Assembly: GCF_963668515.1 (NCBI RefSeq)
Contig: NZ_OY764864.1
Coordinates: 186,001 to 250,000, forward strand
DNA length: 64,000 nucleotides
DNA from: an uncultured Ilyobacter sp.
GTDB lineage: Bacteria; Fusobacteriota; Fusobacteriia; Fusobacteriales; Fusobacteriaceae
Direction of reading: 5' to 3'
Below the pieces are notes generated by a model that saw only the letters and a program-made list of their open reading frames with translations, was not told where the DNA came from and did not search any database. Made by a program: the position numbers and the translations under genes. Below are positions 53,934 to 63,330 of the stretch, piece by piece. Every line of letters begins with the position of its first letter. The first letter of the stretch is position 1.

Positions 53934-56453
53934 ATGAAAATTGAAGTAAAAGTTCTTAATGTACAGAGGCTGACAAAACTGTTTATTGCATCTAGCAGAT
54001 GGCTGTCAAAATATGCCGATGTATTGAATGATCTCAATGTGTACCCTGTGCCAGATGGTGACACAGGGACCAATATGTCAATGACCCTCCAATCTGTTGA
54101 AAATGAACTTGTAAAACTCAATCATGAGCCGGATATGGAAGAGTTTTGTGAAATCGTGTCAGAGGCGATACTATTGGGAGCAAGAGGGAATTCTGGTACG
54201 ATTTTATCTCAGATAATACAGGGATTTTTATCTGGAATATCCCATACAGAAAACGTAACTGTAGGTGATGCTGTGGTGGCCTTTAAAAAGGCAAAAGAAA
54301 AGGCGTATCAGTCGGTGACAGAACCAGTAGAAGGAACGATACTTACAGTAATAAGGCTAGTCTCTGAAGAGGCTGAAAAGTACAAGGGGCCTAAAGATGA
54401 CTTCATACTTTTCCTAGCCCATCTTAAAAATGTGGCAGCCAAGGCTGTTGAAGAGACTCCAAATCTACTTCCGAAACTAAAAGAAGCTGGTGTAGTGGAT
54501 GCCGGCGGTAAAGGTATGTTTTATATTTTGGAAGGCTTTGAAAAATCCGTAACAGACCCGGAGATGCTAAAGGACTTGGAGAGGATAGTACATTCTCAGT
54601 CTAACAGACGTGAAAGGTTAGAACACAGTATAACTTCTCATGAAAAAATAAATTTTAAATATTGTACAGAGTTTATTATAGAATCTGGAGATTTTGATGT
54701 GGGTAAGTATAAGTCTGACATCATAAATCTAGGTGACTCTGTAATATGTGCTCAGACCTCTAAAAAAACTAAGACTCACATACACACCAATAACCCGGGA
54801 AAAGTAATAGAGATAGCTGGCAGCTTAGGGGATCTTAATCATATAAAAATTGAAAATATGAAGATACAGCACAGAAATGTACTGACAAAGGATGCAAGGT
54901 ATAAATCAGAAAAATCAATGAAAGCAAAGACAATATTTAAAAATGAAAATAGTCGTCCAGTGGCTTATTTTGCAGTAGCGGATAATCTTCAGATAGGAGA
55001 ACTTTTTATAAATAGCGGGGCTTCTGCAGTTTTGATAGGGGGCCAGACTCAAAATCCAAGTGTTTCAGATATAGAGAAGACGCTAGATCATATAAAAGCT
55101 GAGAAAATAATAATACTTCCAAACAACAAAAATATAATTTCATCGGCTAAAATAGCAGCTGAAAGATCTATAAAGGAGATTACTGTTATAGAAACAAAAT
55201 CCATGTTAGAGGGACACTATATTCTGAAAAATAAGATGGAGACTCTGAACGATCTTGTAAAAGGTGTGAAGAGAAATATATCAGTTGAGATCACAAAAGC
55301 TGTCAGAGAGACTAAATCTGAGGATATGATGATAAAAAAAGGTGATCATATAGCCCTTGTAAATGGAAAAATCATGAAAAAGTCTGATAAGGTAGATGCC
55401 CTTATAGAGGATATATACAGATCCTATATTTCAGAGGATACCCTGAGTGTTTTTGCAGTGATTGGAAAAGAGTCTACAGAAGATGGGAACAGGGTATTAA
55501 AGCCTAGTTTAAATGTAAGGTATTCAGACTATCCTGGAATGCAGGATAATTGTTCCTATTATATCTATATAGAAAACAGAGACCCGGAACTTCCGGAGAT
55601 AGCCGTTGTAACTGATTCAACTTCAGATCTTAGTAAAGAGTTGATCGCCGATATGAATATAGATGTAATTCCCCTCAAGCTTAAATTTGAAAGTGATAAG
55701 TATTATAAAGACGGTATAGACATTTCCAAGGAGGAATTTTGGAGAAAAGTTTTAAGTAAAGATGTGGCTCCAAAAACTTCACAGCCATCTCCAGGAGAGT
55801 TTAAGGAGCTTTATGAAAGGCTCTTCAACAAGGGATATAAAAAAATTATTTCTATTCATATTTCAAGTAAGCTAAGCGGAACCCAGCAGGCTGCTAAAGT
55901 GGCTAGGGGGATGATAGGCAGAGAAAAAGATGTAGCCATTGTAGACTCTAAATCTGTTACTTTAGGGCTAGGACACCTTGCCTTAGAATCAGCAAGACTT
56001 ATAAAAGAGGGACACAGTTTTGATGAGGTATTGGAATGGATAGATGAGGCTCAGAATAAAATAAAGGTATATTTTGTGGTAAAAGAACTTTCTTTCTTAG
56101 AAAAAGGCGGCAGAATAGGAAAGGCTTCTTCCCTAATAGGAGACGTTTTCCAGATAAAACCAGTCCTGACAATTGAAAACGGAGAGGTCTGCACAGAGAA
56201 AAAGCCTATTGGAGAGATGGGAGCCATGAGGTACATGGAGAAAATAATAAAGAATGAATCTAAAAACGGATCAATAATTTTATACACAGGGTGGGGAGGA
56301 ACTCAGGATGAGCTGGACAGCGCTGATCAACTGAGGTCTATAGGAGATAAACAGAAGAAATCTGACTATAGGGGAAGGTTTGAAATAGGCGCCGCTATAG
56401 GTTCTCACAGTGGCCCTGTTTACGGAATGGTTATTTTTCCAAAAATAAGATAG
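53934..56453 (+). CDS. Fused FakA-like (DAK2) and FakB-like (DegV) protein
   Basis: 839 residues. Residues about 1-210 are a DAK2 ATP-binding domain with NVYPVPDGDTGTNMSMTLQ and GARGNSGTILSQ; about 220-545 form the YloV/FakA middle and C-terminal region. From about 555 a complete DegV/FakB domain follows (AVVTDSTSDLSKEL, KTSQPSPGEF, SSKLSGTQQAA, GAAIGSHSGPVYG). FakA phosphorylates fatty acids held by FakB, usually as separate proteins. Fusion suggests both activities in one chain, for fatty acid incorporation into phospholipid. No internal stop or frame change is seen. Confidence 0.9.
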   Translation: MKIEVKVLNVQRLTKLFIASSRWLSKYADVLNDLNVYPVPDGDTGTNMSMTLQSVENELVKLNHEPDMEEFCEIVSEAILLGARGNSGTILSQIIQGFLSGISHTENVTVGDAVVAFKKAKEKAYQSVTEPVEGTILTVIRLVSEEAEKYKGPKDDFILFLAHLKNVAAKAVEETPNLLPKLKEAGVVDAGGKGMFYILEGFEKSVTDPEMLKDLERIVHSQSNRRERLEHSITSHEKINFKYCTEFIIESGDFDVGKYKSDIINLGDSVICAQTSKKTKTHIHTNNPGKVIEIAGSLGDLNHIKIENMKIQHRNVLTKDARYKSEKSMKAKTIFKNENSRPVAYFAVADNLQIGELFINSGASAVLIGGQTQNPSVSDIEKTLDHIKAEKIIILPNNKNIISSAKIAAERSIKEITVIETKSMLEGHYILKNKMETLNDLVKGVKRNISVEITKAVRETKSEDMMIKKGDHIALVNGKIMKKSDKVDALIEDIYRSYISEDTLSVFAVIGKESTEDGNRVLKPSLNVRYSDYPGMQDNCSYYIYIENRDPELPEIAVVTDSTSDLSKELIADMNIDVIPLKLKFESDKYYKDGIDISKEEFWRKVLSKDVAPKTSQPSPGEFKELYERLFNKGYKKIISIHISSKLSGTQQAAKVARGMIGREKDVAIVDSKSVTLGLGHLALESARLIKEGHSFDEVLEWIDEAQNKIKVYFVVKELSFLEKGGRIGKASSLIGDVFQIKPVLTIENGEVCTEKKPIGEMGAMRYMEKIIKNESKNGSIILYTGWGGTQDELDSADQLRSIGDKQKKSDYRGRFEIGAAIGSHSGPVYGMVIFPKIR

Positions 56454-56457
56454 AGAT

Positions 56458-56488
56458 AAAGCCGGATATTTTTTCCGGCTTTTTTTAA
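56458..56488 (+). terminator. Terminator of the U32-kdsC-fak operon
   Basis: AAAGCCGGA (56458-56466) and TCCGGCTTT (56474-56482) form a 9-bp stem followed by a run of T, just after the fusion gene stop. Confidence 0.93.
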
Positions 56489-56558
56489 AAAAAATCAAGG
56501 TGGTAAGTTTGGTCAAACATTAATAGAAAGAGGGGTTATTTTTGAGACGCATTATTTC

Positions 56559-56588
56559 TTGACAATATTATACATTTAGTAGTATAAA
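56559..56588 (+). promoter_or_regulatory. Promoter of the EIIA/CBS-carrier operon
   Basis: Perfect TTGACA (56559-56564), 18 bases, TATAAA (56583-56588). It lies about 180 bases before the EIIA/CBS start. A second TATAAT is at 56651-56656 with only a weak -35 (TGTTAA). Confidence 0.7.
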
Positions 56589-56626
56589 TAAATTTGTCAT
56601 AAAAAAGAGAGGTTTTTTTAAAAACA

Positions 56627-56647
56627 GTGTTAAATTTAATTTAACAC
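56627..56647. promoter_or_regulatory. Palindromic operator candidate
   Basis: GTGTTAAAT (56627-56635) and ATTTAACAC (56639-56647) form a perfect 9-bp inverted repeat with a 3-base centre. It sits just upstream of the second TATAAT (56651) and downstream of the first promoter. It has no T run, so it is more likely a protein-binding site than a terminator. Confidence 0.55.
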
Positions 56648-56771
56648 ATATATAATGTTTTGCTTTTTATATAAATTAACCTGAGGCTAGGAAAATATCA
56701 AATAAAGAGTATACTTAGATAGAAGATAGCAAACTCTTGCGAGGAATCAATATTATTAGGAGGGAAATTTT

Positions 56772-57695
56772 ATGAAGCTTTCCAGTTATTTAGATCCAAA
56801 ACTTATTTTTATAGACTTAGAGGTAGAAACAAAGGAAGAGGCAATAAAGTTATTGGTAGAAAAATCTGCACAAGAGGATAAAAAAATAGCCTCAATGAAA
56901 AATAATATAATAAAAGGTGTGTTAGATAGGGAAAATGAGATTTCAACTGCCATGGGTCAGGGTATCGCTATTCCCCATGCTAGAATAGAGGGCTTAGACG
57001 ATTTTATAATTATAATAGGCCTATTGAAAAATCCTGTCAAGTGCCAGGTTGCTGCACTTCACAAAGAAGATGACGTAAAAATTGTAATCCTTCTAGCTTC
57101 TGAAGTTCTGAGGAATAAAAGAATGCTAAAGGTAATGTCTGGAATTATGAAGATAGCATTAAAGCAGCCTAAAGTTCTAGAAGAGATAAAAAACAGTGCC
57201 AATGCCAATGTGTTATTTGATTTTATAAAAAATGCCGAAGTTGAAATTGACGGTAAAATAATAGCAGAAGATGTACAGAGTCCGGATCTAATGCCTGTAC
57301 ATCCAAATGATACTCTAGAAGAGGTGGCTAAAAGGCTCATAATAGAGGACAGAACCGGACTTCCAGTAGTGAGAGATGGATATTTTCTAGGAGAGATAAC
57401 AGAAAGAGAGCTTATAGAGTTTGGTATGCCAAAATATATATCTGTTATGCAGGACTTGAACTTTCTCACTGTGGGAGAACCCTTTGAAGAGTATCTAATA
57501 AATGAAAAAACAGCTACAATAGAGGAGCTATATAGAAAAACAGATGTTATCACGGTAGACAGAAAAACTCCAATAATGGAGATCTGCTTTTTGATGGTAA
57601 ACAAGGGAAAAACAAGAATTTATGTTGTGGAAAATGGAAAATATTATGGAATGATCCAAAGATCAGACATAATTAAGAAAGTTCTTCACATTTAA
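56772..57695 (+). CDS. PTS EIIA-like protein with CBS domain pair
   Basis: 307 residues. Residues about 1-145 match the type 2 (fructose/nitrogen) EIIA domain; the phosphorylatable His is H69 in GQGIAIPHARIEG. Residues about 165-305 hold two CBS motifs (VHPNDTLEEVAKRLIIEDRTG, quoted as NDTLEEVAKRLI, and VDRKTPIMEICFLMVNKGKTR), which usually bind adenine nucleotides. No EIIB or EIIC is nearby. With the carrier 12 bases downstream, a regulatory role on ion or anion transport is likely. This is inference from context. Confidence 0.85.
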   Translation: MKLSSYLDPKLIFIDLEVETKEEAIKLLVEKSAQEDKKIASMKNNIIKGVLDRENEISTAMGQGIAIPHARIEGLDDFIIIIGLLKNPVKCQVAALHKEDDVKIVILLASEVLRNKRMLKVMSGIMKIALKQPKVLEEIKNSANANVLFDFIKNAEVEIDGKIIAEDVQSPDLMPVHPNDTLEEVAKRLIIEDRTGLPVVRDGYFLGEITERELIEFGMPKYISVMQDLNFLTVGEPFEEYLINEKTATIEELYRKTDVITVDRKTPIMEICFLMVNKGKTRIYVVENGKYYGMIQRSDIIKKVLHI

Positions 57696-57707
57696 TGGAG
57701 GTATTTA

Positions 57708-58988
57708 ATGTTACAATTAATTGTCGGGTTACTGATTTTTGTATTTGTGTTTTTTTTGATAATAACAGAGAAGGTTCCAAGTGTTCTGGCAACCATGGGC
57801 GGAGGACTAGCTATGGCTCTTGTGGGGCTACTAAATGAAGAAGAGGCTCTAGCTGCTGTAGCTTCAAGGCTTGAGATAATATTTTTATTGATAGGTATGA
57901 TGATAGTGGTGCATCTCATATCTGAAACGGGGGTATTTCAGTGGTTTGCAATCAAGGTCGCTCAGCTTGTAAGGGGAGAACCATTTGCCCTGATAGTGCT
58001 GCTGTCTGTAGTCACTGCCATATGTTCAGCATTCTTAGACAATGTGACTACAATACTATTAATGGCTCCGGTGTCTATATTACTTGCAGAGCAGCTCAAA
58101 CAGAAACCATTTCCATTTATCATGACAGAGATAATGGCTGCAAATATAGGGGGATCTGCCACACTGATAGGAGATCCAACTCAACTTATCATAGGAAATG
58201 AGGGAAAGCTGGGATTTAATGAGTTTATAGTAAATACGGCTCCGGTTTCAATAGTGGCCTTTGTTTCTCTTCTGATCACAGTTTATTTTATCTATGGAAG
58301 AAAAATGGAGGTATCTAGAGATCTGAAGGCGAGAATAATGGAGCTAGATGCCAAGAGATCTTTGAGAAACATGAGTCTTCTGAAGCAGTCTGGAACGATA
58401 TTTGTACTTATAATTACAGGTTTCATTATGAATAATTTCATAAATAAAGGTCTGGCTATTATCGCCTTAAGTGGTGCAGTAGCACTTATTATTCTTGCCA
58501 AAAAGAAACCTGAAGATATATTTAAACATGTAGAATGGGATACACTCTTTTTCTTTATAGGCCTATTCATCATGATAAAGGGTATCGAAGAGACACATCT
58601 AATAGATATGCTAGGAGAAAAGATAGTCCACCTCACAGCTGGAAACTTTAATTTTGCAGTGATGCTAATCACGTGGGTCTCGGCCCTATTTACATCTGTT
58701 ATTGGAAATGTAGCCAATGCCGCTACTGTATCTAAGATAATTCATGTAATGAGTCCCTCTTTTCAGCAGCTAGGAGATGTAAAAGTGTTTTGGTGGGCTC
58801 TTTCACTGGGGTCGTGTCTAGGTGGAAACGCCACTATGCTCGCTTCGGCAACCAATGTAGTGGCAGTGGCTGCAGCTGCAAAAGCCGGATGCAAAATATC
58901 TTTTGTAGAATTTATAAAGTTTGGACTCATAATCTCACTGCAGACACTTGTTATTGCCAGTATCTATCTATGGATCAGATATTTATAA
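57708..58988 (+). CDS. ArsB/NhaD superfamily ion transporter
   Basis: A 426-residue polytopic carrier with about 11 hydrophobic segments. Diagnostic stretches are SAFLDNVTTILLMAPV (about 106-121), ANIGGSATLIGDPTQLII (about 145-162) and, in the second half, VIGNVANAATVSKII and GGNATMLASATNVV. These repeat the N-x-x-T motifs of the ion transporter superfamily, which includes NhaD Na+/H+ antiporters and ArsB-type permeases. NhaD-like Na+ exchange would suit this Na+-based organism, but anion transport is possible. Co-transcribed with the EIIA/CBS gene. Confidence 0.85.
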   Translation: MLQLIVGLLIFVFVFFLIITEKVPSVLATMGGGLAMALVGLLNEEEALAAVASRLEIIFLLIGMMIVVHLISETGVFQWFAIKVAQLVRGEPFALIVLLSVVTAICSAFLDNVTTILLMAPVSILLAEQLKQKPFPFIMTEIMAANIGGSATLIGDPTQLIIGNEGKLGFNEFIVNTAPVSIVAFVSLLITVYFIYGRKMEVSRDLKARIMELDAKRSLRNMSLLKQSGTIFVLIITGFIMNNFINKGLAIIALSGAVALIILAKKKPEDIFKHVEWDTLFFFIGLFIMIKGIEETHLIDMLGEKIVHLTAGNFNFAVMLITWVSALFTSVIGNVANAATVSKIIHVMSPSFQQLGDVKVFWWALSLGSCLGGNATMLASATNVVAVAAAAKAGCKISFVEFIKFGLIISLQTLVIASIYLWIRYL

Positions 58989-59024
58989 AAAAACTTGGGG
59001 ACCTTCGAGGGCCCCATTTTTCTA
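58989..59024 (+). terminator. Terminator after the carrier gene
   Basis: GGGG-ACCT (58997-59004) with AGGG-CCCC (59008-59015), one internal mismatch, tight TCG loop, followed by ATTTTTCTATTTT. Confidence 0.82.
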
Positions 59025-59075
59025 TTTTAAAATGGCAGAATATTATCTGGTCCATTAAGCTTTCTGACCCCTCAA

Positions 59076-59104
59076 TAGATAAAAACCCCCCTTTATGATA
59101 TAAT
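59076..59104 (+). promoter_or_regulatory. Extended -10 promoter of birA
   Basis: TAGATA (59076-59081), 17 bases, perfect TATAAT (59099-59104), with TG at 59096-59097. It lies 27 bases before the birA start. Confidence 0.65.
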
Positions 59105-59130
59105 TTTATCAAAGAACGGGAGGTATTTTG

Positions 59131-59853
59131 ATGAGAGTTTTTAGGTTTGATGAGATAGATTCCACCAACAGTTTTTTGAAAAGAGAGAGTAAGCTTGAAA
59201 ATTATGACCTAGCTATGGCCAAAAATCAGACCGAAGGAAGAGGGAGAAGGGGTAACTCCTGGATCTCTAAGGAGGGGGCTGCACTTTTTAGCTTTGTGCT
59301 GAAAGAGGATTCGAAGCTTCCTATGGAGGAATACAGAAAACTTCCCCTGGTGGTAGGAGTTACTGTCCTTCGGGCACTTAAAAAATTTCAAAGTTTGGAT
59401 TACAAGTTTAAGTGGACAAACGATATATATGTAAATGAGAAAAAAATATCTGGAATTTTAGTTGAAAAAATAAATGAAAATTTTATAATTGGAATAGGAA
59501 TAAATGTTAACAATGAAGATTTCGGAGATCTAAAAAATTCTGCAACTTCCCTGAAAATTGAAAGCAATAGAGAATTTAATATAGAAGAGTTGATATTTGT
59601 AGTTGTAGAGGAGTTTAAAAATTGTTTCGGAGAATTTTTAAATGGAGGCTGGGAACTTATATTAAATGAGATAAATGAAAGAAATTACTTATTGGATAAA
59701 CCTGTGACCATCAAGATAATAGATAAGATAACCAGAGGTATAGGGGGAAAAGTCTTAGAGGACGGAACCCTGGAAGTGAATGTAGATGGTACTAAAAAGA
59801 GCTTTGATATAGGAGAGGTACATATCTCATTTAAGGATGGGGCTGTAAAATAA
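59131..59853 (+). CDS. birA: Biotin-protein ligase, monofunctional
   Basis: A 240-residue enzyme that joins biotin to carboxylase or decarboxylase carrier domains. The ATP/biotin loop is GRGRRGNSWISKEGAALF (about 33-50), followed by KFKWTNDIYVNEKKISGILVE (quoted as KWTNDIYVNEKKISGIL). No N-terminal helix-turn-helix is present, so it is not the BirA repressor type. ATG 59131 has GGGAGGT 6 bases upstream; the TTG 3 bases earlier is less likely. Biotin-dependent Na+ pumping decarboxylases of this lineage would be clients. Confidence 0.94.
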   Translation: MRVFRFDEIDSTNSFLKRESKLENYDLAMAKNQTEGRGRRGNSWISKEGAALFSFVLKEDSKLPMEEYRKLPLVVGVTVLRALKKFQSLDYKFKWTNDIYVNEKKISGILVEKINENFIIGIGINVNNEDFGDLKNSATSLKIESNREFNIEELIFVVVEEFKNCFGEFLNGGWELILNEINERNYLLDKPVTIKIIDKITRGIGGKVLEDGTLEVNVDGTKKSFDIGEVHISFKDGAVK

Positions 59854-59881
59854 AAAGCAAAGTGTATAGAGGAGGTAAGAG

Positions 59882-60952
59882 TTGAAAAAAAAGGTAGTGG
59901 TGGGAATGAGCGGAGGGGTGGATTCCTCTGTGGCGGCATACCTTTTGAAGGAAGAGGGATATGAGGTTATAGGGGTAACATTAAAGCACCTAGGGGATGA
60001 AGATTCTGAAAATACGAATACAAAAACTTGTTGTTCTCTAGATGATATATATGATGCAAAGATGGCATGTTTTAAATTGGGGATACCTCATTATGTTGTG
60101 GACACAGTAGAGCCATTTAAGAAGGAGGTAATAGATTACTTTATAGGAGAATATTCTAAAGGAATAACCCCTTCCCCATGTGTAGTCTGCGACGAGAAAA
60201 TTAAGATAAAAAAGCTGGCAGAAACAGCTGACAAGTTGGGGGCAGACTATATATCCACAGGGCACTACTGTGATGTGAGCTATAATCAGGAGTTAGGTTC
60301 GCATCTTCTGAAGCTTTCTAAAAATTCTGCAAAAGATCAGACTTATATGCTCTATAGGATCGGAGAAAAAGTTCTGAAAAGAATGCTCTTTCCTCTGAAA
60401 AATCTAGGAAAAAGCAGAGTTAGGGAGATCGCGAAAGAAGCTGGAATATCGGTTCACGATAAAAAGGACAGTCAGGGAATCTGTTTTGCACCTGAAGGAT
60501 ATAAAGAACTTCTTAAAAAGATCCTTGGCGAAAAGATTAAACCTGGAAATTTTGTCACGAGAGACGGTCATATTTTAGGGCAGCATGAGGGGTACCAGCT
60601 ATACACCATAGGTCAAAGAAGAGGGCTGGGAATAAATCTTTCCAAAGTTTATTTTATAACGGGCATAGATTCAGATAAAAACGAGATAATCTTAGGTGAT
60701 TTTGAAGAGCTTATGAAAAAAAAGGTAGAGTTGACTGACACTGTTTTCTTAGCAGATATTGAAAAACTTGAAAAAATAAAACTCTTTGGGAGACCAAGAT
60801 TTTCTAGTACAGGACTAGGTGGAAGATTGAAAAAAATAAATGGTAAGATATTTTTTGTTTATGACGAGGAAAACGCAAAAAATTCTCCAGGACAGCATAT
60901 GGTAATATATTATAAAGACCTTGTTATAGGTGGAGGGAAAATAATTTTTTAA
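59882..60952 (+). CDS. mnmA: tRNA 2-thiouridylase
   Basis: A 356-residue enzyme that thiolates U34 of tRNA Lys, Glu and Gln. The PP-loop is GMSGGVDSSVAAYLL (about 7-21). The catalytic Cys pair is in PCVVCDEKIKI (about 98-108) and in SQGICFAPEG (about 195-204), and YTIGQRRGLGI follows. The start is TTG 59882 after AGGAGG; no ATG lies in frame nearby. It is probably in one transcript with birA. Confidence 0.96.
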   Translation: MKKKVVVGMSGGVDSSVAAYLLKEEGYEVIGVTLKHLGDEDSENTNTKTCCSLDDIYDAKMACFKLGIPHYVVDTVEPFKKEVIDYFIGEYSKGITPSPCVVCDEKIKIKKLAETADKLGADYISTGHYCDVSYNQELGSHLLKLSKNSAKDQTYMLYRIGEKVLKRMLFPLKNLGKSRVREIAKEAGISVHDKKDSQGICFAPEGYKELLKKILGEKIKPGNFVTRDGHILGQHEGYQLYTIGQRRGLGINLSKVYFITGIDSDKNEIILGDFEELMKKKVELTDTVFLADIEKLEKIKLFGRPRFSSTGLGGRLKKINGKIFFVYDEENAKNSPGQHMVIYYKDLVIGGGKIIF

Positions 60953-60954
60953 AA

Positions 60955-60987
60955 AAATGGATCCAGAATATTATTCTGGATCCATTT
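60955..60987. terminator. Bidirectional terminator between mnmA and the hydratase gene
   Basis: A perfect 15-bp inverted repeat, AAATGGATCCAGAAT (60955-60969) with ATTCTGGATCCATTT (60973-60987). It lies between two convergent genes, 2 bases after the mnmA stop and 3 bases before the minus-strand stop. Confidence 0.92.
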
Positions 60988-60990
60988 AAA

Positions 60991-63246
60991 TTATGATTTT
61001 TTATAGTAGTTGATAAGGCATCCTTCTATTATGGTTTCTCTTTCTTCATCAGTCAGGTCTATGAGTATCAGATCAAATTCCTTGATTTCATCCCCTATAA
61101 CATATGCCTTGATAGTGTCCTTTTTCTCGGCTATAGAGTTTTTTATATCTCTGATTAAGATAAAGTCTCCGTCTGCAAAGGGAATCTCTCCCTCTATAGT
61201 GAAAGGAACCATCCCCCAGTTAATAAGGTTCGAACGATAACGCTTAGTAGCATACTCCTTGGAAATATTGGCCCATCCTCCCAGTACTTTCTGGCAAGAA
61301 GCCGCCTGTTCACGGGCTGAACCGTCTCCAGGTTTATTGGCATAAATCGTACTTCCGATTCCAGTTACTTTTGGGTCTATATTTTCCAGGCCAGGAATGG
61401 TTTTTATTTTATCAAAAACTTTTTTTAAGTTTATATCTAAGGCTGTAGGATCCTTTCCATCCTCTCTTTCTTTTTCAAATATCTGAACGGCCTTTGATTT
61501 CTCCACGTACTCAGGAACCCTACGGGACAAAGTAAATTCAGCCAGTTTCAGAGGATTGGAACGGAATGACGAGGCCTCTCCAGAAGGGATAAGCTCATCT
61601 GTAGTTGTCACAGGATCTTTTATAAAGGCAGTGACCTTTAGCAGAAGATTGTCTGTGAGTTTTGGCATTGCAGGCCAGTCCACTATGTTTGGACCGAAGG
61701 TCAGCTCTGAGTCCACTGGATGCTCATATCCATAATAAACCCTGTTTTTATATACGGTGTCGTCAAATTTGTATTCTGGTTTTGTATACTCTATATCCAG
61801 ATCTGTTGCAGGAGTAAGGATACCTCCATTGATGGCAGTAGCTGCTATTGACCTTGCATCCATAAGAGCAACAGATGAGATCTGTCCCTCTCCAGGTTTA
61901 GAACCCTCTCTGCTTGGAAAGTTTCTAGTGGTATGACGCAGACTCAGCTGATTGTTGGCAGGAGTATCTCCTGCTCCAAAACATGGGCCACAAAATGCTG
62001 TACGAACTATGGCACCGGCAGCCATAAATTTCGCAGTAGAACCATTTTTTACAAGGCTTAGAGCTGTAGGCTGACTAGAGGGATAAACACTCAGTGAAAA
62101 ATCATGACTGTTTATTGCTTTGCTGTCTAGAATGTCAGCAACATCCACAAGGTTATCATATGTACCTCCTGCACATCCGGCAATGATTCCCTGTTCTGCA
62201 TGAAGTTTTCCATCGATAATCTTACTTTTCAGATCTATTTTAAGTCCCTGCTCTGCAGCTTCTTTTTCCACCTTTGTGAGAATCTCCTCTAGATTGGCAT
62301 TGAGCTCTTTTATAGTATAGACATTACTCGGATGAAATGGCAGAGCGATCATAGACTCAACCTCTGATAGGTCTATCTGAATCATTCTGTCATAATAGGC
62401 TACATTACCAGGCTTAAGTTCTTTGTAGTCTTTTATTCGGGAGTGAGCGGCTAGATATTCCTTCACCTTTTCGTCTGTGACCCATATAGATGAGAGACAG
62501 GTGGTCTCTGTGGTCATGACGTCTATACCATTTCTAAACTCCACATCTAGATTAGAAATACCATCCCCAACAAATTCCATAACTCTATTTTTAACATATC
62601 CGTTTTTGAATACAGCTCCGATTATAGCTAGAGCTATATCCTGAGGTCCTATGCCTTTTTTCGGCTTTCCTGTTAGGTATACCCCTACAACCTCTGGACA
62701 CTTAATATCATAGGTTTTATTTAGGAGCTGTTTTGCAAGCTCACCTCCACCTTCCCCTATAGCCATGGTTCCGAGGGCTCCGTATCTGGTGTGAGAGTCA
62801 GATCCTAAGATCATCTTTCCGCAGCCAGCCATCTCCTCCCTCATATACTGGTGAATAACTGCTTGATGGGCAGGGACATAGATTCCACCGTATTTTTTTG
62901 CAGCAGAAAGTCCAAACATGTGATCATCTTCATTTATGGTACCCCCTACGGCACACAGACTGTTGTGGCAGTTTGTCAAAACATAGGGAATTGGAAATTT
63001 TTTAAGGCCGCTGGCCCTTGCTGTCTGGATAATACCAACGTAGGTTATATCATGGGATGCCATACAGTCAAATTTTATATTGAGTTTTTCCATATTATCA
63101 GATTTATTGTGAGATTCAAGTATGGAATATGCCATGGTGTTTTTTCTTGCTTCATCTGGAGTAGTTCCCAACTCTTTTCCAGACTCAGCAGGGACTATCT
63201 CCCTTGCGTTTACAAGGTATACTCCTGCATCACTAAGTTTTATCAT
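60991..63246 (-). CDS. Aconitase-family hydratase, probable aconitate hydratase
   Basis: A 751-residue member of the aconitase superfamily, closer in length and motifs to the YbhJ-type hydratases than to AcnA or AcnB. Visible motifs are [39 protein letters not shown] and [16 protein letters not shown] (Fe-S cysteines), and near the end [20 protein letters not shown]. The isocitrate dehydrogenase gene lies just upstream on the same strand, so citrate to isocitrate conversion for 2-oxoglutarate and glutamate synthesis is the likely role. Ribosome binding site GAGGAGG precedes the ATG. Confidence 0.85.
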   Translation of the reverse strand: MIKLSDAGVYLVNAREIVPAESGKELGTTPDEARKNTMAYSILESHNKSDNMEKLNIKFDCMASHDITYVGIIQTARASGLKKFPIPYVLTNCHNSLCAVGGTINEDDHMFGLSAAKKYGGIYVPAHQAVIHQYMREEMAGCGKMILGSDSHTRYGALGTMAIGEGGGELAKQLLNKTYDIKCPEVVGVYLTGKPKKGIGPQDIALAIIGAVFKNGYVKNRVMEFVGDGISNLDVEFRNGIDVMTTETTCLSSIWVTDEKVKEYLAAHSRIKDYKELKPGNVAYYDRMIQIDLSEVESMIALPFHPSNVYTIKELNANLEEILTKVEKEAAEQGLKIDLKSKIIDGKLHAEQGIIAGCAGGTYDNLVDVADILDSKAINSHDFSLSVYPSSQPTALSLVKNGSTAKFMAAGAIVRTAFCGPCFGAGDTPANNQLSLRHTTRNFPSREGSKPGEGQISSVALMDARSIAATAINGGILTPATDLDIEYTKPEYKFDDTVYKNRVYYGYEHPVDSELTFGPNIVDWPAMPKLTDNLLLKVTAFIKDPVTTTDELIPSGEASSFRSNPLKLAEFTLSRRVPEYVEKSKAVQIFEKEREDGKDPTALDINLKKVFDKIKTIPGLENIDPKVTGIGSTIYANKPGDGSAREQAASCQKVLGGWANISKEYATKRYRSNLINWGMVPFTIEGEIPFADGDFILIRDIKNSIAEKKDTIKAYVIGDEIKEFDLILIDLTDEERETIIEGCLINYYKKS

Positions 63247-63330
63247 TAAAATCCTCCTCAGATAAATTTCCCTTTGTCAAAAAAATAAGATGTTTTCCGT
63301 CAGTGAATAGGATCGCCAGATGTGACACCC

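Noticed and set aside
57059..57604. A 181-codon frame antisense to the EIIA/CBS gene.
   Set aside because: Ser-rich shadow of a well supported gene, without ribosome binding site.
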